Below are positions 45,215 to 51,918 of a DNA stretch of 64,000 bases, one piece after another. Origin of the DNA: JAUXEH01 sp965533275 (lineage in GTDB: Bacteria; Acidobacteriota; Aminicenantia; Aminicenantales; Aminicenantaceae). The first letter of the stretch is position 1. Every line of letters starts with the position of its first letter. The position numbers and the translations under genes are program-made. The notes under the pieces were generated by a model. That model ran no database searches. It saw only the letters and a list, made by a program, of their open reading frames with translations, and had not been told where the DNA came from. Location: assembly GCA_965533275.1 (NCBI GenBank), contig CBESWG010000009.1:38679-102678 (forward strand), written 5' to 3'.

Positions 45215-46359
45215 GAAGGAAGGACACACCACGGTTTGCTCATCTCGTGTTGAAGCCGACTTTGGCCTGTACTTCCAGCTGTGACACGTGTTCCACACGA
45301 AAGCGTCTGCATCGCATCAAGAAGAAAGAACCACAGCTAGGAATTGCCGATTGGAAACGCCTGTTTGCCGAAGCCAATTCCCTAGGGCTGAGCAAACTGA
45401 CGATCAGCGGCGGTGAACCAACCCTATATGGGGATTTAATGGAATTGATCGCTGATGGCAAGGCCTATGGTTGGGAAGTCGGCTTGAATACCAATGGCAG
45501 CCTTGTTGATAGGAATTTGGTGACGCAACTAAAAGAGGCAGGGCTAGATGTCGTCACCCTTTCGCTCTATAGTTCGGTTCCGGAATTTCACGATCGTCTT
45601 CGCAGACATCCCGGGTTATGGCACAAGGCGGTCGAGGCGACAAAACTCTTTGTCGAAATCCGTGAACAACACGATCCACGATTTAGGGTGAATATGCAAA
45701 CCCTTTTGTGCCGGGAAAACTTCAGGGATTTTCCCGAGCGAATACAACTGGCTTATCAATTGGGTGTGTGTGGGATCACCTTTTCATATTTAGAAGCAGA
45801 TTTCGAAGAGCGCAACCATCTGCTTGACGAAAAACAAATTGACGAATTTAAAAAACAATCGGTCCCTGAAGCGGTGGAGATCATACGGAATTCTCCCGCC
45901 GATAGGTGGGCAAAGCACATGGCTGAAGCCGCTGTGAGATCAATTTTTCCACTGAAAACGATTCCATCGCATGACTATGCTCGGGGAATTTATCGCGCTC
46001 CGTCTCCCTGCGCGATCCCATCGTTCTTTTCGATTGTCTTGGGAAACGGTGACGTTCATCCCTGCAATATGGTGGAATATTCCCATTATCCTGTTGTTGG
46101 TAATCTACGCCAGAATGCCTTTAAGGAGATCTGGGAGGGAGAAAAATGGGCCGAATTTCGCAGAGAAGGATTTAACCTATGCCAGTATTGTCCGGTACCG
46201 CACCAGGTTTATATTCCAATAATGAGAAAACCGGAACTGGCTTGGGCTCAATACCTGATAAAATATACGAGACTACACTCTTTTTTTCTTCCGTTAAAGC
46301 GCCAACTTTTTTCACGGCGCTGGTTGTTGAAGCTCATTCGCAACCCGTGGAACAGATGA
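45211..46359 (+). CDS. Radical SAM/SPASM-type enzyme, candidate peptide-modifying
   Basis: The 382-residue protein has the radical SAM cluster motif Cys20-x3-Cys24-x2-Cys27 (ACTSSCDTCS), the SGGEPTL motif and a C-terminal SPASM-like part: NGDVHPCNMVEYSHYPVVGNLRQNAFKEIW followed by FNLCQYCPVP, with several cysteines for a second cluster. Such enzymes often crosslink or epimerise ribosomal peptides. No RRE (PqqD-like) domain is visible, because the catalytic motif begins at residue 20. The start at 45211 overlaps the permease stop; a longer frame is rejected. The gene is AT-richer than its neighbours by eye, a hint of transfer. Its stop is inside the ribosome-binding site of a 26-codon frame. 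Confidence 0.87.
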   Translation: MRRKDTPRFAHLVLKPTLACTSSCDTCSTRKRLHRIKKKEPQLGIADWKRLFAEANSLGLSKLTISGGEPTLYGDLMELIADGKAYGWEVGLNTNGSLVDRNLVTQLKEAGLDVVTLSLYSSVPEFHDRLRRHPGLWHKAVEATKLFVEIREQHDPRFRVNMQTLLCRENFRDFPERIQLAYQLGVCGITFSYLEADFEERNHLLDEKQIDEFKKQSVPEAVEIIRNSPADRWAKHMAEAAVRSIFPLKTIPSHDYARGIYRAPSPCAIPSFFSIVLGNGDVHPCNMVEYSHYPVVGNLRQNAFKEIWEGEKWAEFRREGFNLCQYCPVPHQVYIPIMRKPELAWAQYLIKYTRLHSFFLPLKRQLFSRRWLLKLIRNPWNR

Positions 46360-46367
46360 GGTGAACT

Positions 46368-46448
46368 GTGGCCTATTCAATGACCAGCAAACCGGCAGTG
46401 TTTGTGAAAGGCTGGGTTGATGATATATACTGGCTTAATGATCGCTAA
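46368..46448 (+). CDS. Candidate 26-residue aromatic micro-ORF after the radical SAM gene (putative RiPP precursor)
   Basis: The GTG at 46368 has GAGG six bases upstream (GAGGTGAACT-GTG), and that site overlaps the radical SAM stop codon. An in-frame TGA at 46362 bars any longer frame. The peptide is MAYSMTSKPAVFVK then GWVDDIYWLNDR. It holds three aromatic-x-x units (FVK, WVD, WLN) of the kind joined in 3-residue cyclophane (triceptide/darobactin-like) peptides. Together with the radical SAM/SPASM enzyme and MacAB-like exporter this suggests a modified, exported peptide. The leader would be very short, so this remains a hypothesis. Confidence 0.45.
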   Translation: MAYSMTSKPAVFVKGWVDDIYWLNDR

Positions 46449-46517
46449 AGTCCCGATCAGAGTCTTCAATGGATTTCCGAAATTCATGTTAGAGTTTGCG
46501 TTTTTCCAGGAGTGAAC

Positions 46518-46727
46518 ATGGGCGAAAAAAACCTGATCCGCTGTCCGTTTTGCCGTCACGATTCTGTCAGAGACATCACAACAGATATTCACATCCGGAT
46601 GGCCAAGGAGAATCCGCACGATCAAACCCAGGATTTTGATGTGAGGTTTTATCACTGTAACAAATGCAGCCGGGAGTTTGAGAGCACGGAAGTTCAGGTG
46701 GGCAAGGCCCTGCCCATAAAAGATTAG
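46518..46727 (+). CDS. Small zinc-ribbon protein, 69 aa
   Basis: This short protein has two CxxC pairs, CPFC near residue 9 and CNKC near residue 51, suited to bind one zinc ion, with an acidic/basic middle that includes MAKENPHDQTQDFDVRFYH. The start ATG 46518 has AGGAG five bases upstream; an in-frame GTG six bases earlier is less likely. I know no function for it; small zinc ribbons of this type can bind nucleic acid or partner proteins. It follows the micro-ORF by about 70 bases, so membership in the radical SAM operon is possible but unproven. Confidence 0.65.
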   Translation: MGEKNLIRCPFCRHDSVRDITTDIHIRMAKENPHDQTQDFDVRFYHCNKCSREFESTEVQVGKALPIKD

Positions 46728-46852
46728 CAGCCACGTCGAGCTTATGTCCTTGGCTTCTGCTGTCAAAAACAAGGCCGTGTGGTTGGATTACATAATCAGA
46801 GCATTGCCTCGACTAAATGGGTATAAATAGGCGTTTTTAGGGACAGCGAAAC

Positions 46853-47404
46853 ATGAGCATCAGAAAAACAGCCATCCTGTTGATGATGCCGCTCGTCTGC
46901 GCGGCGTTTTTATCTGCCCAGGATTTAGTGGAGCTGGCCAAAAAGGAAAAGGCCAGGCGCGCCCAACACCAGGAGAAGAAGACCACTGTCGTGACCAATC
47001 AGGATCTTAAAAAGGTCCAGGTCAAATCGGGCGTCAGCTTACGTTCCGCCAATGCATCCGAGGCCGAGCTCCCGGTTACCACAGTACGATCGAGCCGGGA
47101 ACTACCGGCAGACGAGGCCGAGCCTGAGGAGCGGGGAGTCCGGGTTACACTGGCCCCGGGTGTGGATCAAGCAGAGGGAATACCCGAGATCAGCCTGGAG
47201 GAGAAACTGCGGCGCGCTGACAACCAGGTAGGGCACTTGAACCTCAAACTCACGCAGCTCGGGCAGCTTTTCTACAATGCCGAGACCACGGAGCGCAGCG
47301 CTCAGATCCAGAAGCAGATAGACAGCGCAACGCGCGAACTGGAAAAGGCGGCAACTGAAGCGGAAAGGCTCAGAGCCGAATTTGAGATACAACAGAAAAA
47401 GTGA
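46853..47404 (+). CDS. Exported coiled-coil protein of unknown function
   Basis: The 183-residue protein has a signal peptide (KTAILLMMPLVCAAFLSAQ), a charged segment (LAKKEKARRAQHQEKK), an unstructured acidic middle and a C-terminal coiled coil (KLRRADNQVGHLNLKLTQLGQLFYN ... RELEKAATEAERLRAEFEIQ). The layout is that of small periplasmic scaffold-like proteins. No family recognised. AGGGA precedes the start. It converges with the zinc-finger gene on the minus strand, three bases apart. Nothing in the neighbourhood indicates its role. Confidence 0.65.
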   Translation: MSIRKTAILLMMPLVCAAFLSAQDLVELAKKEKARRAQHQEKKTTVVTNQDLKKVQVKSGVSLRSANASEAELPVTTVRSSRELPADEAEPEERGVRVTLAPGVDQAEGIPEISLEEKLRRADNQVGHLNLKLTQLGQLFYNAETTERSAQIQKQIDSATRELEKAATEAERLRAEFEIQQKK

Positions 47405-47407
47405 TCC

Positions 47408-47722
47408 TCAATCCAGGTTCTGATGGGCATAGAGGATGCGGCCGCATTCTTCGCAGTTGTAGTTATACACCAGACTCAATCCCATCTGACCCCTGGTAAT
47501 GCCCTGCTGGAGCTCTGCATTGCCGCACGAGGGGCATTCCTTAGCCTCGATCATGAGGGGGAACTTGCATGAACAGCAGATCTTGTTGAGCTGCTGGATC
47601 TCTGGTGGACAGGGTCCCCGGGAATTTTGTCTCTCGTCTTCCTTACGATGCAGTTCCATCAATTCCAATTGATTGCAGATCTCTTTGTCCCAGAGCATGC
47701 AGATCTTGTAGATAGCCTTCAT
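47408..47722 (-). CDS. Small multi-CxxC zinc-binding protein
   Basis: This 104-residue protein has three cysteine pairs: CCSC, CPSC and CEEC, in the order ICCSCKFPL, KECPSCGNAEL and YNCEECGRILY. This can bind one or two zinc ions in the manner of a C4-type zinc ribbon, and the ending CGRILYAHQ resembles the final ribbon of CT398-type zinc-ribbon proteins that follow a coiled coil; the coiled coil itself is short here (about residues 15-45). AAGGA precedes the ATG at 47722. It is expressed from its own promoter, divergent from the 47864 gene. Function unknown. Confidence 0.65.
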   Translation of the reverse strand: MKAIYKICMLWDKEICNQLELMELHRKEDERQNSRGPCPPEIQQLNKICCSCKFPLMIEAKECPSCGNAELQQGITRGQMGLSLVYNYNCEECGRILYAHQNLD

Positions 47723-47781
47723 GTTTTCCTTAAAACGAAAAATCCAGCTGCATCATCGTAAGACTCGTAAAGTGGGTACTT

Positions 47782-47809
47782 ATAATAATAAAACTTTCAG
47801 GAATGTCAA
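47782..47809 (-). promoter_or_regulatory. Promoter of the zinc-binding protein gene
   Basis: On the minus strand a perfect TTGACA (47804-47809) is followed after 16 bases by TATTAT (47782-47787; five of six). It lies 60 bases before the start codon. Confidence 0.65.
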
Positions 47810-47826
47810 GCCTTTCTCTTTAACTA

Positions 47827-47835
47827 TGTTATAAT
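47827..47835 (+). promoter_or_regulatory. Extended -10 promoter of the 47864 gene
   Basis: TGTTATAAT (47827-47835) combines the TGn element with a perfect -10. No good -35 is seen at the right distance, as is normal for extended -10 promoters. The start codon is 28 bases downstream with AAGGAGG between. Confidence 0.6.
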
Positions 47836-47863
47836 CGGGCCACCACCGAAAGGAGGAGATAGA

Positions 47864-48178
47864 ATGGGTAAAAAGTTCCAGGTCGTGCTCCCAGTCTGGA
47901 TGGAGGATTACCTCCAAAATATCTGTGATGAATATGATCTCACCATTTCGGAGCTGCTCAGGCTGGAAATCTCTCTCGCCTTTATTTGCTTTGTCAGTCA
48001 TTCTTATCCAGAGTACGAGGGGCCTACCATGCAGGACCTGGGCATACCACTGGCCAAGGACGCGCCCCACAAGGACAAGGTCGACCGGGAGGTCATGCAC
48101 CGAGTGCTCTCCAAGATCTATTTCGAGGCCAGGAAGGCCGCCGATTTCCATATGAAGACCAAGATCGATAAGAGTTAG
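47864..48178 (+). CDS. Small protein of unknown function with ribbon-helix-helix-like N terminus
   Basis: The 104-residue protein begins KKFQVVLPVWMEDYLQNICDEYDLTISELLRLEISLA, which reads like a short strand followed by two helices, the pattern of a ribbon-helix-helix DNA-binding domain. The rest (about residues 40-104) is mixed and ends in a charged helix (HRVLSKIYFEARKAADFHMKTKIDK). AAGGAGG seven bases before the ATG makes the start certain. It could be a regulator of a nearby gene, but no repeated operator was noticed in its own promoter. The family was not recognised. Confidence 0.6.
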   Translation: MGKKFQVVLPVWMEDYLQNICDEYDLTISELLRLEISLAFICFVSHSYPEYEGPTMQDLGIPLAKDAPHKDKVDREVMHRVLSKIYFEARKAADFHMKTKIDKS

Positions 48179-48250
48179 GCCCAAGCCCTTGTCAGTCCGC
48201 CTGTCCCGATTCATCCGCTGTGACGCGATCCTTAAGCTCTCTGAGGATCG

Positions 48251-49033
48251 ATGATTTCCATGGAAAAGATCCAAGATCGAGTGGAGGCCTGGATCCGGGA
48301 TTTCGTCGCTGAATATCCTGCCCACAATGATGTGGAAACCCGTTGGCAGGCTCCACGAGTGGGAGTGGCCTCAGCCCGGGATCCCTTGTTCCGCCAATTC
48401 ATACACGTGAACCATGGAGGGCATCTCCTCCCACAGGAGCTCCTGCCGGAAGCGTACTCGGTGATCGTTTTATATGTTCCCTTCACAGAGGAACTGCATC
48501 GTGAGAATTACCAGGCGGAGCACTATTGTTCCCGGAGTTGGGCCATGGCCTACCTCGAGACAAATCGGCTGATTTCCGATACCACCGAACACTTGAGAGA
48601 GAAGCTGCAAGAGCGAGGGAACACGGCCGCCCTCATCCCGCCCACGCACAATTTCGATCGAAAAACACTCGTGAGCGACTGGTCTCACAGGCACGCCGCT
48701 TATGCCGCAGGCCTGGGCCGATTCGGTCTGCACAACCTCCTCATCACTCCGCAAGGCTGTACAGGGAGGCTGGGCAGTCTGATCACCGATCTGGAGATCG
48801 AGCCGTCCCCAGTCCCGGATCATGAGTACTGCCTGCACAAGGCCGGAAAAGTCTGCCAAAAATGTGTGGAACGATGTGAATTCGGAGCCCTACGATCGGA
48901 CGGATTCGACCGGTTCGCCTGTCACCGTCAGTGCCGGGTCAATGACAGACATCACCTCGACCTCGCCCTGACCGAGATCTGCGGCAAGTGCAGTGCGATG
49001 GTCCCCTGCAGTGTCGTCAATCCCAATCCATGA
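48251..49033 (+). CDS. QueG-like 4Fe-4S ferredoxin-domain protein
   Basis: The 260-residue protein resembles the C-terminal and middle parts of epoxyqueuosine reductase-type proteins: RSWAMAYLETNRLISDTTEHLREKL, DWSHRHAAYAAGLGRFGLHNLLITPQGCTGRLGSLITDLEI (the AA..GLG..G.....T...G...RLG.I.T motif), then cysteines in CLHKAGKVCQKCVERC and CRVNDRHHLDLALTEICGKCSAMVPC for Fe-S clusters. QueG reduces epoxyqueuosine in tRNA with a cobalamin cofactor, but this family also includes related reductases of unknown substrate, and the protein is shorter than QueG. GAGG lies four bases before the ATG at 48251; a second ATG nine bases on is possible. Confidence 0.75.
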   Translation: MISMEKIQDRVEAWIRDFVAEYPAHNDVETRWQAPRVGVASARDPLFRQFIHVNHGGHLLPQELLPEAYSVIVLYVPFTEELHRENYQAEHYCSRSWAMAYLETNRLISDTTEHLREKLQERGNTAALIPPTHNFDRKTLVSDWSHRHAAYAAGLGRFGLHNLLITPQGCTGRLGSLITDLEIEPSPVPDHEYCLHKAGKVCQKCVERCEFGALRSDGFDRFACHRQCRVNDRHHLDLALTEICGKCSAMVPCSVVNPNP

Positions 49034-49218
49034 GCGGAGCCTCAGAATCCCTGATCCCTGGCTTGGGATCGTATGGAAAAAAATACTGGACAAATATGAA
49101 CAGGCTTCTTTAAGATAGAGTTCGCCTTTCAGGAAGAATGAAAGGCGGGGCTGCCTAAAACACACGTCTATGGGAATCTGAGTAACAGGGCAGTATGTTT
49201 GCAACTCGGAGGTGAACT

Positions 49219-49524
49219 ATGTGGGGGAACTGGCGCTTCGATAAAGAAGCCAATGTCTTGGTCATCAACAAGTCCCTCTGTCCGGGAGAAGAGGACAAAG
49301 ATCTCTACAAGTTCGACCTTGAGCGCTGTAACACCTCCGCTGCCATCCTCGATATCATCGTCCAGATGAGCCAGAAGATGTGGATCACGCGTGAAGACAT
49401 CGGTTATCTGGTCGAGGCCTTTGATGACCTGTTCACACTGCAGGTCAATTTTTGCGGATCGGAATACGAGCACTCCGACGGCAACACCGATTACGCCAGG
49501 CGGATCCTGGGAAACCGCCTCTAA
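49219..49524 (+). CDS. Small protein of unknown function, 101 aa
   Basis: The start ATG has GGAGG six bases upstream. The 101-residue product is soluble, acidic and starts with beta-strand-like MWGNWRFDKEANVLVINK, followed by helical IIVQMSQKMWITREDIGYLVEAFDDLF. The repeated acidic residues and two tryptophans are notable, but no motif or family was recognised. It stands alone: the 185 bases upstream hold no gene, and the histidine kinase frame starts 98 bases downstream. Confidence 0.6.
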   Translation: MWGNWRFDKEANVLVINKSLCPGEEDKDLYKFDLERCNTSAAILDIIVQMSQKMWITREDIGYLVEAFDDLFTLQVNFCGSEYEHSDGNTDYARRILGNRL

Positions 49525-49622
49525 TCTCACCCTGAGAATCGTCCTTAGGGGGCATTGTCTCACCCCGGGACATCTCATACCCTGTAACAGACCATGTCCA
49601 CTAATCGCTATGCCGGAATTCC

Positions 49623-49976
49623 ATGATGACTAACGAAAGTAAGTCTAAGGCCCAACTTCTAGAGGAACTGTCTCGCCTGCGCAGCAAGCTTGGGGAACAG
49701 GAAGCACTGAAAACCGAGCGCGACCAGCTTGTCCTCGAGCTGGAACGGCGTGAGAGACGCTTCCAGAGTGTGATAGAGAACATCAATGTCGGGCTCTATC
49801 GAAACACGATCGGACCCAAGGGTAAATTCATCGATGTCAATTCGGCTTTAACCAACATGTTCGGATATTCCTCTAAAGATGAGATCCTCAACATGAATGT
49901 TTCGGACTTCTACTTGAAACCCGAGGACAGGATGAGGAACCGAAAAATTGGAAGACAGGGGCTTTGTCAGGAATGA
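49623..49976 (+). CDS. PAS histidine kinase, N-terminal piece of a frameshifted gene
   Basis: This 117-residue frame carries a coiled coil (LLEELSRLRSKLGEQEALKTERDQLVLELERRERRF) and the first two-thirds of a PAS domain (FQSVIENINVGLYRN ... FIDVNSALTNMFGYSS). It then loses the PAS reading at the A-run 49943-49947 (cgaAAAAAttgg), while the matching continuation is in the next frame from 49948. Dropping one A restores R-K-L-E-D-R-G-F and a full PAS domain. Either the gene is broken, or one base was added in sequencing. It should be read together with the next entry. Confidence 0.7.
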   Translation: MMTNESKSKAQLLEELSRLRSKLGEQEALKTERDQLVLELERRERRFQSVIENINVGLYRNTIGPKGKFIDVNSALTNMFGYSSKDEILNMNVSDFYLKPEDRMRNRKIGRQGLCQE

Positions 49977-51012
49977 AGAGGTCCACCTTAAGAAAGAGGA
50001 CGGAACCAGGATCTTCTGCTCTGTATCCGCAGTAGCCGTCAAGGGCGAAGACGGGAGCATCGAATCATTTCATGACGTCTATTATCGCACGGATCGGGAT
50101 GGGCTGATAACGATCATCAGCCCGTCCGTGAAGACACAGGCTGGATATGATCCCTCAGATGTGATCGGGCTCCCGGTGACTGATTTTTATCCTGATCCGG
50201 ATGAACGCGAGACCTTCAATCAGAACCTCAAGCAGTACGGCTATGTGAACGACTACGAGCTCCAGCTGCTGGCCAAGGACGGCAGGGTGATCGATGTCTC
50301 TGCCAGCTCCAAGATCGTCCTCGGAAAAAACGGAAAACCGATGGGCGTGGAGGGGCTGCTGCGGGATATCACAGACCGAAAACGGGCCGAAGCAGAGATC
50401 AAGGCCTCCCTCAAGGAAAAAGAAGTGCTCCTGCAGGAGATCCATCACCGCGTGAAGAACAACATGCAGATCATCTCCTCCCTCCTGAATCTACAGTCAA
50501 GCAAGGTCAAAGACAGTGATGTGGTGGGGATGTTTCAGGAAAGCCGCGACAGGATTCGGGCCATGGCCCTGATCCATGAGAAGCTCTATCAATCGAAAGA
50601 CCTGGCTCAGGTGAACCTGGCTCAGTACATCGAAAGCCTGTACCTGCACCTCTATCATATGTATCGTGTCGACACAAAAAAGGTCCAACTCGATCGGCAC
50701 ATCGATGAGATCTTTCTGGACATCAACACCGCCCTCCCTATCGGCCTCGTGATCAATGAGCTCGTCTCCAATGCGCTCAAGCATGCCTTTCCCAACGGAT
50801 CACAGGGAGTGATCTGCCTGGAACTCTCCTCCCTCGATACCGAAAAATATTGTCTGATCGTCAGAGACAACGGCGTCGGGCTGCCCCAAGGAGTGGATAT
50901 CAACAATCCCGACACGCTGGGAATGCAGCTGGTGTATGACCTGGTGGCTCAGATCGGGGGCATCATCACGATCGAGACCGGCGATGGAACAACCTTCCAG
51001 GTCGATTTTTAA
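49948..51012 (+). CDS. PAS-PAS sensor histidine kinase, C-terminal piece (HisKA_2/HATPase type)
   Basis: The frame starts with TTG at 49948 only because of the frameshift; the natural product begins at 49623. It holds the end of PAS 1 (FVRNEEVHLKKEDGTRIFCSVSAV), a complete PAS 2 (ITIISPSVKTQAGYDPSDVIG ... VEGLLRDITDRKRAE), the HisKA_2 phospho-acceptor LLQEIHHRVKNNMQIISSLLNLQS, and the HATPase with N box NELVSNALKHAFP, DNGVGLP and GMQLVYDLVAQIGG. HisKA_2 kinases usually signal to response regulators without DNA-binding domains. There is no membrane helix, so the kinase is cytoplasmic. No response regulator is next to it. Confidence 0.85.
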   Translation: MEDRGFVRNEEVHLKKEDGTRIFCSVSAVAVKGEDGSIESFHDVYYRTDRDGLITIISPSVKTQAGYDPSDVIGLPVTDFYPDPDERETFNQNLKQYGYVNDYELQLLAKDGRVIDVSASSKIVLGKNGKPMGVEGLLRDITDRKRAEAEIKASLKEKEVLLQEIHHRVKNNMQIISSLLNLQSSKVKDSDVVGMFQESRDRIRAMALIHEKLYQSKDLAQVNLAQYIESLYLHLYHMYRVDTKKVQLDRHIDEIFLDINTALPIGLVINELVSNALKHAFPNGSQGVICLELSSLDTEKYCLIVRDNGVGLPQGVDINNPDTLGMQLVYDLVAQIGGIITIETGDGTTFQVDF

Positions 51013-51025
51013 CTGAATTATTTTC

Positions 51026-51053
51026 TTGCATCCCAGCCCGAGAAAAATATAAT
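51026..51053 (+). promoter_or_regulatory. Promoter of the racemase-like gene
   Basis: TTGCAT (51026-51031) and a perfect TATAAT (51048-51053) are 16 bases apart, about 96 bases before the GTG start codon. Only three bases of the -35 match, but the -10 is exact. Confidence 0.55.
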
Positions 51054-51148
51054 GAAGTTAGCGCTATATCCCCCTGGATTGACCGTCCGCCTTTTTTGAC
51101 TCAAGTGCGGTCGAGCAAACACCATCCAGGAAGGGGAGGGGAGAGACA

Positions 51149-51835
51149 GTGGCAAAAACGATTGGTATCCTGGGCGGCATCAGCCACGCATCCACTATCC
51201 GGTACTATGAATTCATCCTGAAGAAGTATTACGCTCGCAGGAGGGATTATCACTATCCCGAGGTCGTGATATTCAGCCTGGACCTGGCAAAACTCATCGG
51301 CTTCGAGGAAAGGGAGGATCTAGATAACTATGTTCGTTACCTAAAATCCGGACTCAAGGCCCTGGAAAAAGCCGGCGCCGACTTCATCGTCATCGCCGCC
51401 AACTCTCCTCACGCAGTGTTCGATATTGTTTCCAAAAGCGTGTCGATCCCGATGTTGAGTATAGTGGATACCACGGCCCTCCGTGCCAAGGCCCTGGGGC
51501 TTCAGAAGCTGCTCCTGACGGGGATCAAACCCACCATGCAGTCCACATTCTATCCGGATGTCTTCCGAAAATACGGGCTCACCGTCCTGACGCCTGCAGA
51601 GGCTGAACAGGACGAGCTCAATGATTTCGTTTTTAAGGAACTCGTTCTCGGGATCTACAAGGATTCGACCCGGAAGCGCATCTTGGAGATCATCGGCGGA
51701 TACGAAGTCGATGGGATCATTCTGGGCTGCACTGAGCTTTCCATGGCGCTCAGTCAAGAGGATACGCCTCTCCGTCTCCTGAACACGCTGACACTCCATG
51801 CCCAGGCTGCCCTGGACTTTGCCCTGTCTGACTGA
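51149..51835 (+). CDS. Aspartate/glutamate racemase-family protein with altered active site
   Basis: The 228-residue protein begins TIGILGGISHASTIRYYE, the Asp/Glu racemase family start, and has the second catalytic cysteine in IILGCTEL. The first catalytic cysteine of canonical members (CNT.H) is replaced: the matching segment reads AANSPHAV. Some broad-specificity racemases (YgeA type) also lack the first cysteine, so activity may be changed rather than absent. The GTG start at 51149 has GGGGAGGGGAG upstream. The gene stands alone with its own promoter. Confidence 0.82.
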   Translation: MAKTIGILGGISHASTIRYYEFILKKYYARRRDYHYPEVVIFSLDLAKLIGFEEREDLDNYVRYLKSGLKALEKAGADFIVIAANSPHAVFDIVSKSVSIPMLSIVDTTALRAKALGLQKLLLTGIKPTMQSTFYPDVFRKYGLTVLTPAEAEQDELNDFVFKELVLGIYKDSTRKRILEIIGGYEVDGIILGCTELSMALSQEDTPLRLLNTLTLHAQAALDFALSD

Positions 51836-51918
51836 TCCCGGGCCTGCTGGACTTGATTTATTTTGATTTGGGCTTATGTTTATATCGCGAAGAGAAAATA
51901 CTTGAGGGAGGGCGGATC

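Noticed and set aside
46744..46830. A 28-codon frame (peptide with VWLDYII and RLNGYK) as a third precursor peptide
   Set aside because: No ribosome-binding site, separated from the radical SAM gene by the zinc-ribbon gene, and its ending does not fit the pattern of the other two.
49948..49950. TTG 49948 as a genuine separate start of a soluble kinase
   Set aside because: The preceding frame encodes the missing first part of the same PAS domain, so a frameshift is the better explanation.
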